From: Paractinoplanes ferrugineus | GTDB taxonomy: Bacteria > Actinomycetota > Actinomycetes > Mycobacteriales > Micromonosporaceae | DNA: 64,000 nt | Assembly (NCBI RefSeq): GCF_016862195.1 | Contig: NZ_BOMM01000008.1 | Location: forward strand, 62,001 to 126,000 | Reading direction: 5' to 3' | Notes under the pieces: generated by a model | What the model saw: the letters and a program-made list of their open reading frames with translations, nothing else | The model's database searches: none | What the model was told of the DNA's origin: nothing | In this document: piece after piece, positions 54,318-62,470 of the stretch | Position numbering within the stretch: position 1 is the stretch's first letter | How the letters are laid out: the number at the start of each line of letters is the position of its first letter | Program-made: the position numbers and the translations under genes

Positions 54318-54961
54318 GTGACATCACGGTGGCCCTGGCCGACGATCAGGCGTTGTTGCGGGCGGGCTTCCGGATACTTATCGATCACACGCCCGGCCTC
54401 GTCTGCGTCGGGGAGGCCGGTAACGGCAGGGAAGCTGTCGAGCTGGCCCGCCGGGAGCGTCCTGACGTCGTCCTGATGGATGTTCGGATGCCGGAGATGA
54501 GCGGCCTCGATGCGACTCGGGAGATCTGCCAAGGGCTGGCGGAGCTGCCCACCAAGGTGATCGTGCTGACGACGTTCGACCTGGATGAGTATGTGTTCGG
54601 GGCGATCCGGGCCGGGGCCAGCGGGTTCCTGCTGAAGGAGGTTCTGCCGGACGAGCTGATCCGGGCGATCAAGGTGGTGGCGGCGGGGGAAGCGCTGTTG
54701 ACGCCGGCGGCCACCCGACGGTTGATCTCGGCCTATATGGCCCAGCCAGAGCGTCAGGTCAACCCGGCGCCGGAAATGACAGCCCGCGAGCGCGATGTGC
54801 TGGCGCTGGTGGCGCGCGGCCGCTCCAACGAGGAGATAGCCAACGAGCTGCACCTGAGCATGGGAACAGTGAAGACCTACGTCGGGCGGCTTCTGGCCAA
54901 GCTGGGCGCACGAGACCGGGCGCAGCTCGTGATGATCGCCTACGAGACGGGGCTCCGCTGA
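54314..54961 (+). CDS. NarL/LuxR-family response regulator
   Basis: The 215-residue partner of the upstream kinase has a receiver domain with the acidic pocket ALADDQ, phospho-acceptor Asp at about residue 56 (VVLMDVRMP), Thr in IVLTTFD and Lys in GFLLKEVLP. The C-terminal LuxR-type helix-turn-helix is TARERDVLALVARGRSNEEIANELHLSMGTVKTYVGRLLAKLG. It is translationally coupled to the kinase. The regulon probably includes the divergent ABC operon through the TCAGACCGTGGTC sites. Confidence 0.95.
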   Translation: MSDITVALADDQALLRAGFRILIDHTPGLVCVGEAGNGREAVELARRERPDVVLMDVRMPEMSGLDATREICQGLAELPTKVIVLTTFDLDEYVFGAIRAGASGFLLKEVLPDELIRAIKVVAAGEALLTPAATRRLISAYMAQPERQVNPAPEMTARERDVLALVARGRSNEEIANELHLSMGTVKTYVGRLLAKLGARDRAQLVMIAYETGLR

Positions 54962-55306
54962 GAAAAGCGGCCGGGCCAAGCAGAGCCGAACGCAGCGCGG
55001 GTAGGCCAGGCGCGGCGGCGGAGGACGGCGGGGCGGCGGCGGGCGGCGCGGCGGCGGGCGGCGCGGCGGCGGGCGGCGCGGCAAGAGGCAAAGCGGCGCG
55101 GCAAAAGGTAATCAGCGCGGCGAGAGGGGGCGTGGGGCGGCGAGAGGGGGCGTGGGGCGGCCAGAGGGGGCGTGGGGCGGCAAGAGGCGGCGCGGGGCGG
55201 CAAGAGGCAGAGCAGCGCGGCGAAAGGCGGGGCGGCGGAGTGGAGGAGGGGGTGAGGGCGGCGGAGTGGAGGGGGTGTGGGCTGGGGGAAGCGGCAAGAT
55301 AGGGCT
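54962..55306 (+). repeat. G-rich tandem-repeat region without genes
   Basis: No gene is seen in 345 bases. A 15-bp unit, GGCGGCGGGCGGCGC, repeats three times within about 55034-55081. A 20-bp unit beginning CGAGAGGGGGCGTGGGG repeats at 55121, 55141, 55161 and, degenerated, at 55181. GGAGTGGAGG motifs follow near 55240-55275. Runs of three to five G on the plus strand could form quadruplexes in the transcript or non-template strand. Confidence 0.88.
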
Positions 55307-55876
55307 ATGACGCTCAGCCTGCCGATTGACGACGAAGCCAACGAGCTTCTCTCCACCGACCCACTGGCGCTGCTCATCGGGATGGTGCTTGATCAGCAGA
55401 TTCCGTTGGAGAAGGCGTTCAGTTCGCCGTGGGTGCTTGCTCGGCGGCTTGGGCATGCGCCTACTGCTGCGGAGTTGGCTGAGTTCGACCCGGAGGCGCT
55501 TGTGGCGATCTTTGCCACGCCGCCGGCGCTGCATCGGTTTCCGAAGGCTATGGCCGGGCGGGTGCAGGAGGTGTGCCGGGCGCTCGTCGAGGAGTACGAC
55601 GGGGAGGCCGGCAACCTGTGGGCGGGCGTGGCCGACGGCAAGGAGTTGCTCAAGCGGGTGGCGTCGTTGCCGGGGTTCGGCAAGCAGAAGTCGCAGATCT
55701 TCGTGGCTCTGCTCGGCAAGCAGTACGCGGTGCAGCCGGCGGGCTGGCGGGACGCGGCCGGCGGGTACGGCGAGGCCGGCTCGTTCAAATCGGTCGCGGA
55801 CATCGTCGACGGCGAGTCGCTCGGCAAGGTGCGGGCGTACAAGAAAGAGATGAAGGCGGCGGCCAAGGCGCAGTGA
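55307..55876 (+). CDS. HhH-GPD base-excision-repair-like protein
   Basis: This 189-residue protein of the uncharacterised actinobacterial HhH-GPD-type family has LIGMVLDQQIPLEKAFSSPWVLARRLG at the N-terminus and the helix-hairpin-helix region LKRVASLPGFGKQKSQIFVALLGKQYAV. In glycosylases a Lys follows the hairpin and an Asp lies further on; here the C-terminal catalytic Asp is not obvious (GWRDAAGGYGEAGSFKSVADIVD). It may recognise damaged bases or be a non-catalytic relative. ATG 55307 starts MTLSLPIDDEANELL; the upstream G-rich repeat array gives only a weak ribosome-binding site. Confidence 0.82.
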   Translation: MTLSLPIDDEANELLSTDPLALLIGMVLDQQIPLEKAFSSPWVLARRLGHAPTAAELAEFDPEALVAIFATPPALHRFPKAMAGRVQEVCRALVEEYDGEAGNLWAGVADGKELLKRVASLPGFGKQKSQIFVALLGKQYAVQPAGWRDAAGGYGEAGSFKSVADIVDGESLGKVRAYKKEMKAAAKAQ

Positions 55877-56119
55877 GCGGCGATCGAACCGGCCATCCAA
55901 GGTGGCGCATTTCCCTCCGTCGGATGATTGCGCAGTGCCAGGATTTGCAGGGTAGGCGGGGGAAGCTCAGCAACACCTGAAGGGTGACCGGGGCGTACGG
56001 CTGGCGGCCGGCGCGACTGGGTGCTGGGCCACGGATGGCGGGCGCGTCCCCCTGGAATCCGGTGAATCTGGCGTCGTTGGACACGGCCGGGCACCGCCGA
56101 CAAAGGGGAGAAAAACCCC

Positions 56120-58057
56120 ATGCCCTTGACCACCAGCAGCTCTAACGGGCGCGCCGACCAACGGTCGGTGCGACCCACCTCGTCCCCGGTCTCCACGCGG
56201 CCACCGCGGGGCGGAGACACCGAGGCCAGCCGGCGGCAGGCTCGGTCCGTCGCCAAACAGCAGCAGGCCGCCGAACGGATCGCCACGGCGACGGCGGAGA
56301 TCTCCGCCCAGAACGCCGAGGCCGCCGAGTCGTCCCGGCAGCTCACCGAATCGATGCAGCAGATCTCGGCGGGTGCCGAGCAGGCGTCCGGCGCCACCCA
56401 GCAAAGCCTCGCCGCGATGAACCTGGTGGAGGAGCGGGTCGGCCGCCAGGAACAGACCACCAGGCAGGTCGCGGAGCTCAGCCAAGCCTTGCGGAACCTG
56501 CTGAACGACACCCGGGCGGGGATCAGCGCCCTGCTCAGCAACGTCGAGAGCGCCTCCAACCGGCAGTCGACGTCCGTCGTGACGATCACCGAGCTGGAGA
56601 AACAGGCCGACGAGATCGGCGAGATCGTCAAAACCGTGGCGCACATCGCCGACCAGACGAACCTGCTGGCCCTGAACGCGGCGATCGAGGCGGCCCGGGC
56701 GCGGCAGCACGGCAAGGGTTTCGCCGTGGTCGCCGACGAGGTACGCACCCTGGCCGAGACCAGTGAGCGGAGCGCTCGGCTGATCCGTGACCTGATCGAC
56801 GAGGTGCGGGCCAGTGTCACCGACATCGCCTCGGGCGTGCAGGCGTCCGCCGACACGGCGCGCGGCGAGGTCGAGAAGGGCAAGACGATCACCGGCCAGC
56901 TCGAGACGATCCGGGCCGACATGAGCTCGATCATGGATGGCGCCGTCGAGATGGCCGCCGCGGCCGACGAGTCGAAAAGGGCCACCGGCCAGGCCAAGAC
57001 CCGTTCCGAGGAGATCGCGGCCGCGGCCGAGCAGCAGTCCGCGGCCTGCGAGGAGTCGTTGCAGACGGTCAACCAGCAGACCCAGGCGTTGCGGCAGAGC
57101 GAGCAGGCCGCCGACAGCCTGTCCGAGATCTCCGAGACGCTGCGCAGCAGCACCGACATCGCGAAGAGCGCCGAGGATGTGGCGAGCGCGGCGGAGGAGC
57201 TGTCCGCCGCGGTCGAGGAGATCAACCGGGCCGCCGGGCAGATCAACACGGCGATCAACGAGATCAACTCGGGGGCACGGACGGCCGCCGAGAAGGGGCA
57301 GCAGACCACCGAGCTGGTCGTCCGGATCGAGCAGGGCGCCCAGTTGTCCGAGAGCCGGGGCGGTGCCGCCGTGGAGCGGGCCGATTCGATCCTGGCGCTG
57401 CTCGCCACCAACAAGGCGGCGGTCGATTCGATGATCGGCGCGATCGAGCAGGCCGCCCGGGACGGCATCGACAACGTCCGCAAGGTCTCCGAGCTGGAGC
57501 AGATCTCCCGGCGGATCGACAAGATCGTGGACGCGATCGCAAACGTCTCGATCCAGACCAACATGCTCGCCGTGAACGGCTCGGTGGAGTCGGCTCGGGC
57601 CGGCGAGTTCGGCAAGGGCTTCGCCGTGGTGTCGACCGACATCCGCAACCTGGCCCGGGACTCGGCCGAGAACGCCGACCGGATCAAGGACCTGGTCAAG
57701 GCGGTGCAGGACCGGATCGTGGAGGTCCGGGCCGATCTGGAGGAGACCAGCCGGCAGGCGCTCGCCGAGGTGGAGGCGGCCAAGGCCACCACCGATCGGC
57801 TCGAGGAGATCGAGCGCGACATGCAGCAGGTCCGGGGCGGCAACGACGAGGTACGCCAGGCCGCTCTGGAAATCGCGTCGACCCTGGGGCAGGTCAAGAC
57901 CGGTCTCGAGCAGATCTCCAGCGCCGCCAGCCAGGCCGAGCAACTGGCCGGCCAGGCATCCACGGCGGCTCGGGAGCAGGCGCAGGGTGCCGAGGATCTG
58001 GCCGCCGCCGTCGAGGAGATCGCGGCGCTCGCGGATGAGCTGCAAAATGCGGCCTGA
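56120..58057 (+). CDS. Soluble methyl-accepting chemotaxis protein with two signalling tips
   Basis: This 645-residue MCP lacks any signal peptide, membrane segment or HAMP domain. After about 40 disordered residues it is continuous coiled coil. Two separate hairpin tips are visible: [20 protein letters not shown] with [16 protein letters not shown] near residues 172-220, and [20 protein letters not shown] with [16 protein letters not shown] near 473-520. Glu/Gln-rich flanks (for example [20 protein letters not shown]) may be methylation sites for CheR/CheB. Normal MCPs have one tip. The gene leads an operon of cheW, cheB, HEAT, cheR, cheY and cheA, so it probably nucleates a cytoplasmic array. 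AAAGGGGAG precedes the ATG. Confidence 0.9.
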   Translation: MPLTTSSSNGRADQRSVRPTSSPVSTRPPRGGDTEASRRQARSVAKQQQAAERIATATAEISAQNAEAAESSRQLTESMQQISAGAEQASGATQQSLAAMNLVEERVGRQEQTTRQVAELSQALRNLLNDTRAGISALLSNVESASNRQSTSVVTITELEKQADEIGEIVKTVAHIADQTNLLALNAAIEAARARQHGKGFAVVADEVRTLAETSERSARLIRDLIDEVRASVTDIASGVQASADTARGEVEKGKTITGQLETIRADMSSIMDGAVEMAAAADESKRATGQAKTRSEEIAAAAEQQSAACEESLQTVNQQTQALRQSEQAADSLSEISETLRSSTDIAKSAEDVASAAEELSAAVEEINRAAGQINTAINEINSGARTAAEKGQQTTELVVRIEQGAQLSESRGGAAVERADSILALLATNKAAVDSMIGAIEQAARDGIDNVRKVSELEQISRRIDKIVDAIANVSIQTNMLAVNGSVESARAGEFGKGFAVVSTDIRNLARDSAENADRIKDLVKAVQDRIVEVRADLEETSRQALAEVEAAKATTDRLEEIERDMQQVRGGNDEVRQAALEIASTLGQVKTGLEQISSAASQAEQLAGQASTAAREQAQGAEDLAAAVEEIAALADELQNAA

Positions 58058-59585
58058 CGACGAGGCGCCGGAGGGCGAGGCGGACAACGCCGATTACGTC
58101 ACCTTCGACATGGCCGGCGAGCGGTACGCGTTTCCGATGACGCGCGTCCAGGAGATCATCCGGATGCCCACGGTGGTCAAGGTGCCGCTCGGTCCGCCGT
58201 CGCTGGCCGGCCTGGCCAACCTGCGTGGCCGGGTGCTGCCGGTGGTGGGCCTGCGGGAGTGCTGCGACATGCCGGGCGTCGAGCACGACGAGACCACCCG
58301 GGTGATCGTGGTGGACGGCGGGGTGCCGCTGGGGTTCGTGGTGGACCGGGTGGCCAGCGTGATCAGCATCGACCCGGCCGCGATGGAGTCGGCCGATTCG
58401 GTGCGGTCGACCGTCAACTCGGACGTCCTGATCGGCGTGATCAAGTCGGATGGCGTCGCGATGACGAGTGTGCTCGACGTGGACCGCCTGGTCGGTAGCC
58501 AGTTCGACCAACTGGCCGCGCGGGTGGGCCGAACCGAGTCGACAGCCCGGGTGCCGATGAGCGAGGAGAACGACGCCGAGAGCAACGACACCCTCGAGCT
58601 GGTCAGCTTCGCGGTGGAGGGCCAGGAGTACGCCCTGCCCATCGATCAGGTGCAGGAGATCGTGCAGGCCCCGACCGAGGTCAGTCACGTACCCAATGCG
58701 GGCAGCCGGGTCCTGGGCGTGATCGACCTGCGTGGCCGGTTGCTTCCGGTGGTGAGCATGCGCCGGGTCTTCGGGTTGCCGGTCACCGAGTTGGAGCCGC
58801 AGAACCGGATCGTGGTGGTCTCGATCAAGGACGGCGTGGTGGGTGTCGTGATGGACACCGTCCGCGAGGTGCTGCGTGTCCCGCATCAGCTGGTGGCGCC
58901 GCTGCCGTCGTTCGTGGCGGGGGACGGGCGCAAGAGTGAGGTCGAGTCGGTGTGCCGGCTCGAGGACGGCAAACGCCTGGTGTCGGTGCTGAGTGTCAAC
59001 CGGATGTTCGACTCGCCCGAGGTGCGCAGCGAGATCGCCGAGCATCAGGGCTGGGAGGAGGGCGCGGAAATGCCTGCGGAGCGGGTCGCTGACGACGGCC
59101 GGGGCGATGAGGAACTGTTCGTCGTGTTCCGGCTGGACGATGAGGAGTACGCGGTCGACGTCGACGCCGTGCAGGAGATCATTCGCGTACCGGAGGCGCT
59201 GATCCGGGTGCCCAGGTCGTTCGAGTTCGTCGAGGGCCTGGTCAACCTCAGGGGAACAGTGCTGCCGGTGGTCGATCTCCGTACCCGTCTCGGGTTGGCG
59301 AGATGTGACCGCGACGAGCGGCAGCGCATCGTGGTCCTGATCATCGGAGGGGTGCGCACCGGGTTCGTCGTGGACTCGGTGGCCGAGGTGGCCCGGGTCG
59401 GCCGGCAGGTGCTGGAACCGGCCCCGGAGCTCTCCGCCGAGCAGGCCCGGGTGGTGTCGCGGGTGGCCAACCTGCCGGAGCAGAAACGCATGCTGCTGCT
59501 GGTGCAGGTCGATCAGCTGTTGGCGGCGGGGCAGGCCGAGGCGTTGGCGGACGTCCTCGCCGAGGACGAGCTAGTGGCGGTCTGA
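58047..59585 (+). CDS. Triple-domain CheW coupling protein
   Basis: CheW links receptors to CheA. This 512-residue protein has three CheW domains in series: about residues 14-150 ([39 protein letters not shown]), 175-320 ([40 protein letters not shown]) and 350-500 ([40 protein letters not shown]), joined by acidic linkers. Ordinary CheW has one domain. Three could bridge several MCP tips and CheA subunits, matching the two-tip MCP encoded upstream. ATG 58047 overlaps the mcp stop by 11 bases; ATG 58035 is an alternative. cheB starts directly after its stop. Confidence 0.92.
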   Translation: MRPDDEAPEGEADNADYVTFDMAGERYAFPMTRVQEIIRMPTVVKVPLGPPSLAGLANLRGRVLPVVGLRECCDMPGVEHDETTRVIVVDGGVPLGFVVDRVASVISIDPAAMESADSVRSTVNSDVLIGVIKSDGVAMTSVLDVDRLVGSQFDQLAARVGRTESTARVPMSEENDAESNDTLELVSFAVEGQEYALPIDQVQEIVQAPTEVSHVPNAGSRVLGVIDLRGRLLPVVSMRRVFGLPVTELEPQNRIVVVSIKDGVVGVVMDTVREVLRVPHQLVAPLPSFVAGDGRKSEVESVCRLEDGKRLVSVLSVNRMFDSPEVRSEIAEHQGWEEGAEMPAERVADDGRGDEELFVVFRLDDEEYAVDVDAVQEIIRVPEALIRVPRSFEFVEGLVNLRGTVLPVVDLRTRLGLARCDRDERQRIVVLIIGGVRTGFVVDSVAEVARVGRQVLEPAPELSAEQARVVSRVANLPEQKRMLLLVQVDQLLAAGQAEALADVLAEDELVAV

Positions 59586-60626
59586 GTGGCCACCTCGGTT
59601 CTGGTCGTCGACGATTCGGCTCTGATGCGCCGGGCGTTGAAGGAGATTCTGGTCGAGACCGGCGAGTTCGAGGTGCACACCGCCCGCAACGGGGTGGACG
59701 CGCTCGAACAGCTCGACCGGGTCCAGCCCGACATCATCACTCTGGACGTGAACATGCCGGAGATGGACGGACTTTCCTGTCTCGCCCGGATCATGGAGCA
59801 GCGTCCGACCCCGGTGGTCATGGTGTCGTCGATCACCGAGAAGAACGCGCTGGTCACCCTGGAGGCGCTGGAGCTGGGGGCGGTCGATTACGTGCCCAAG
59901 CCGGGCGGGACGGTCTCGCTGAACATCGACGAGGTCGCGGACGAACTGATCACCAAGGTGCGGGCGGCGGGTTCGGCCCGGCTCGGCCGCAAGGCCGTCC
60001 CGCGGGCGACGCCACCGCCTCGCGGGACACTCGACCCGCCGGTGCGGCCGGGCACGGTGGATCTCGTGCTGATCGGCTCCTCGACGGGGGGACCGCATCT
60101 GCTCAACGAGATCCTGCCGCGGCTGCCGGCCTCGCTCGGCGCACCGGTGGTGGTGGCTCAGCACATCCCGGCGTCGTTCACCGGGGCGCTGGCCCGCCGG
60201 CTCGACGAGACGTGTGCGCTGCGGGTGCACGAGGTGGACAAGATCATGACGATCAAGCGGGGAAACATCTATCTGGGCAAGGGCAGTGCCGATGTGGTGG
60301 TGGCACGGCGTACCGACGGCTTGATCGTCAAGAGCGTGCCGGCCGGCGCGGATTACCGATGGCATCCGAGCGTGGACCGGATGGTCGCCACGGCCCGCCG
60401 GTACTGCGACCCGGCCCGCCTGGTCTGCGTGCTGCTGACCGGGATGGGCGACGACGGGGCCGCGGAGATGACCGAGGTGCGCGCGGGCGGCGGGCGCACC
60501 ATCGCCGAGTCCGAGGAGACCGCGGTGGTCTGGGGCATGCCGGGCGAGTTGGCCCGGCGGGGTGGTGCGTCCGAGGTCCTGCCGTCGTACGAGATCGCTG
60601 ACCGACTGGCCGCCTGGGTCCGTTGA
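59586..60626 (+). CDS. cheB: Chemotaxis methylesterase CheB
   Basis: CheB removes methyl groups from receptors (and can deamidate Gln) when phosphorylated by CheA. The 346-residue protein has a receiver domain (phospho-Asp about 54 in ITLDVNMPEMDG; Lys in VDYVPKPGG) and the methylesterase domain with Ser in IGSSTGGP, His in VAQHIPASF and Asp in LTGMGDDGA. The GTG start is the base after the cheW stop, so translation is coupled. Its presence with CheR means the soluble MCP is probably adapted by methylation. Confidence 0.96.
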   Translation: MATSVLVVDDSALMRRALKEILVETGEFEVHTARNGVDALEQLDRVQPDIITLDVNMPEMDGLSCLARIMEQRPTPVVMVSSITEKNALVTLEALELGAVDYVPKPGGTVSLNIDEVADELITKVRAAGSARLGRKAVPRATPPPRGTLDPPVRPGTVDLVLIGSSTGGPHLLNEILPRLPASLGAPVVVAQHIPASFTGALARRLDETCALRVHEVDKIMTIKRGNIYLGKGSADVVVARRTDGLIVKSVPAGADYRWHPSVDRMVATARRYCDPARLVCVLLTGMGDDGAAEMTEVRAGGGRTIAESEETAVVWGMPGELARRGGASEVLPSYEIADRLAAWVR

Positions 60627-60636
60627 GGGAGAGGTC

Positions 60637-61224
60637 ATGGGACTAGTTCGGCGTAATGCGGAGCCGGAACCGCAGACGATGGGGCCCGGCGATCTGCTGG
60701 CACAACTCGACGACCCGGACCCGGACCGGCGGCGGGAGGCCGCGCTGGGTCTCGAGGCGGAGAGCGCGGTGGAGGTGCTGCTCGACCGGGTCGCGACCGA
60801 GGACGAACCGCGAGTGCGGGACGCGATGCTCACCACCCTCGCCGCGCACGACACCGACGCCGTGGCGGCCGGCCTGGCGGTGCATCTGGCCAGCGACGAC
60901 GCGGGTCTGCGGACGGGCGTGGCGGAGGCCCTGGCGAGCATGCCGGAGTCGGTACCGGCGATCATCCCGCGGTTGCTGGAGGACCCGGACCACGACGTAC
61001 GCGTGATGGCCGCGATGGTTCTCGCCGATCTTCAGCATCCGGAGGCGACGACCTGGCTGACCGTGATGATCAAGGACGATCCGCATCCCAACGTGGTGGC
61101 GTCGGCGATCGACGCGCTGCTGCCCTCGCTCGGCCCGGAGCACACCGAGCTGCTGGAACGCGCGGTCCGGCGCTTCCCGGACGACCCGTTCCTGCGTTTC
61201 ACCGTGGAGGCGGCACTGCGATGA
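60637..61224 (+). CDS. HEAT-repeat protein in the che operon
   Basis: This 195-residue all-helical protein has about five HEAT-like repeats of 30-32 residues, such as LLAQLDDPDPDRRREAALGL, LDRVATEDEPRVRDAMLTTLAAHD, AGLRTGVAEALASMPESVPAIIPRLLEDPDHDVRVMAAMVLADL and VVASAIDALLPSL. It has no catalytic motif and is probably a protein-binding scaffold. It is flanked by cheB and cheR, overlaps the cheR start by four bases, and is preceded by GAGGGAGAGG before ATG 60637. HEAT proteins occur in Frz-like and other alternative chemosensory clusters; its partner here could be CheR, CheW or the MCP. Confidence 0.85.
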   Translation: MGLVRRNAEPEPQTMGPGDLLAQLDDPDPDRRREAALGLEAESAVEVLLDRVATEDEPRVRDAMLTTLAAHDTDAVAAGLAVHLASDDAGLRTGVAEALASMPESVPAIIPRLLEDPDHDVRVMAAMVLADLQHPEATTWLTVMIKDDPHPNVVASAIDALLPSLGPEHTELLERAVRRFPDDPFLRFTVEAALR

Positions 61225-62081
61225 CCTCGGCCACCGCCGGCACCGGTCTGACCGGGGCCGACTTCGAGAAATTTCGCGACTACTTCTACAAGCGCACCGG
61301 CATCCAGTTCTCCGAGTCGAAGCGGTATTTCGTCGACAAACGGATCGACAACTGCATCCGCGCGTCCGGCTACGACTCGTTCGCGGGCTGGTTCGGCGCC
61401 CTGCGACTGGGCGACAAGCCGGCCCTGCTGCAGGAGCTGATCAATCAACTGACCGTCAACGAGACGTACTTCCTGCGCGAGGACTACCAGTTCGACGCGC
61501 TGCTCAACGCCGTACTCCCGGAGGTTCTCAAGAACCGGAGCCGGATTCCCGGACCGATCAAGATCCTCTCGCTGCCGTGTTCGACCGGCGAGGAGCCGTA
61601 CTCGATCGCGCTGCGTCTGCTCGAGGAGTGGCCGCACATCGACACCGTGGACGTGGAGATCCACGGCGCCGACATCGACAGCGAGGTGCTGGCCCGGGCC
61701 CGGCACGCGAGCTACGGCGAACGTTCCCTGCAGCGGGTTCCGAAGCCGTGGGTGGCGAAGTACTTCAACCTGGTCGGGGCCGGCCGCTATCAGCTCGACG
61801 AGAGCATCCGGGGCGCGGTCACGCTGCATCAGATAAACGTCTGCGACACCGCGACGATGCGTAATTTCCGCGACTTCGACGTCGTCTTCTGCCGCAATGT
61901 GCTCATCTATTTCGACGAGCTGTCAAGCCGGCGGGCGGCCGAGAACCTGTACGGCTCGATGCGGCCCGGCGCCTACCTGTTCCTCGGCCATTCCGAGTCG
62001 ATGAGCCGGATCTCGCCGATCTTCACCCCGACGCGCCTGCCGGAGGGCATCGTCTATCAACGACCGACCGGAGCGAAGTGA
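61221..62081 (+). CDS. cheR: Chemotaxis methyltransferase CheR
   Basis: CheR methylates receptor glutamates using SAM. The 286-residue protein has the N-terminal helical domain (FEKFRDYFYKRTGIQFSESKRYFVDKRI), the NETYFLRE motif, SAM motif ILSLPCSTGEEPYSIAL, GADIDSEVLARARHASYGERSLQ and the C-terminal VVFCRNVLIYFD with GAYLFLGHSES. No pentapeptide-binding or TPR extension is seen. It overlaps the HEAT gene stop by four bases and shares one base with the cheY start. Confidence 0.96.
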   Translation: MTSATAGTGLTGADFEKFRDYFYKRTGIQFSESKRYFVDKRIDNCIRASGYDSFAGWFGALRLGDKPALLQELINQLTVNETYFLREDYQFDALLNAVLPEVLKNRSRIPGPIKILSLPCSTGEEPYSIALRLLEEWPHIDTVDVEIHGADIDSEVLARARHASYGERSLQRVPKPWVAKYFNLVGAGRYQLDESIRGAVTLHQINVCDTATMRNFRDFDVVFCRNVLIYFDELSSRRAAENLYGSMRPGAYLFLGHSESMSRISPIFTPTRLPEGIVYQRPTGAK

Positions 62082-62470
62082 TGACCGAGACGCAGCCCAA
62101 GGTGCTCGTCGTGGACGACGCCGCCACTGTGCGGATGTACCACAGCACGCTGCTGACCGAGGCCGGTTTCGAGATCCACGAGGCGGCCAACGGGCTGGAG
62201 GCGGTCGAGGCCGCCCTGGGCACCGCCTTCGACCTGTTCGTAGTGGACGTGAACATGCCCAAGATGAACGGCTACACCTGCGTGGAGACGCTGCGCTCGG
62301 AGACGGTCGGCACGCCGGCGCCGGTGATCATGATCAGCACCGAGGACCGGCCCGGGGACGCGGACCGTGCCTATGCCGCCGGCGCCAACCTCTATCTGGT
62401 CAAACCGGTGGTCCCGGCCCGCCTCGTGCGGATCTCCCGGATGCTCACCGGACGGGGCGTGGCGGCATGA
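62081..62470 (+). CDS. cheY: CheY-like response regulator
   Basis: This single-domain receiver has 129 residues: acidic pocket VVDDAA, phospho-Asp about 56 (LFVVDVNMPKMNG), conserved Ser in IMISTED and Lys in YLVKPVVP. It has no output domain, so it should act by protein contact, for example with a flagellar switch or an alternative motility/regulatory target. ATG 62081 shares a base with the cheR stop; the stop overlaps cheA by four bases. Flagellar genes are not in the window. Confidence 0.94.
   Translation: MTETQPKVLVVDDAATVRMYHSTLLTEAGFEIHEAANGLEAVEAALGTAFDLFVVDVNMPKMNGYTCVETLRSETVGTPAPVIMISTEDRPGDADRAYAAGANLYLVKPVVPARLVRISRMLTGRGVAA

Noticed and set aside
55877..56119. Leader upstream of the MCP gene considered as a cyclic-di-GMP or other riboswitch
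   Set aside because: No recognisable riboswitch core or convincing long stem was found by eye; a covariance-model search would be decisive.
55967..58087. Long minus-strand frames opposite the MCP gene
   Set aside because: Leu/Gly/Asp-rich shadow sequence from a repetitive coiled-coil gene; the plus-strand MCP is unambiguous.
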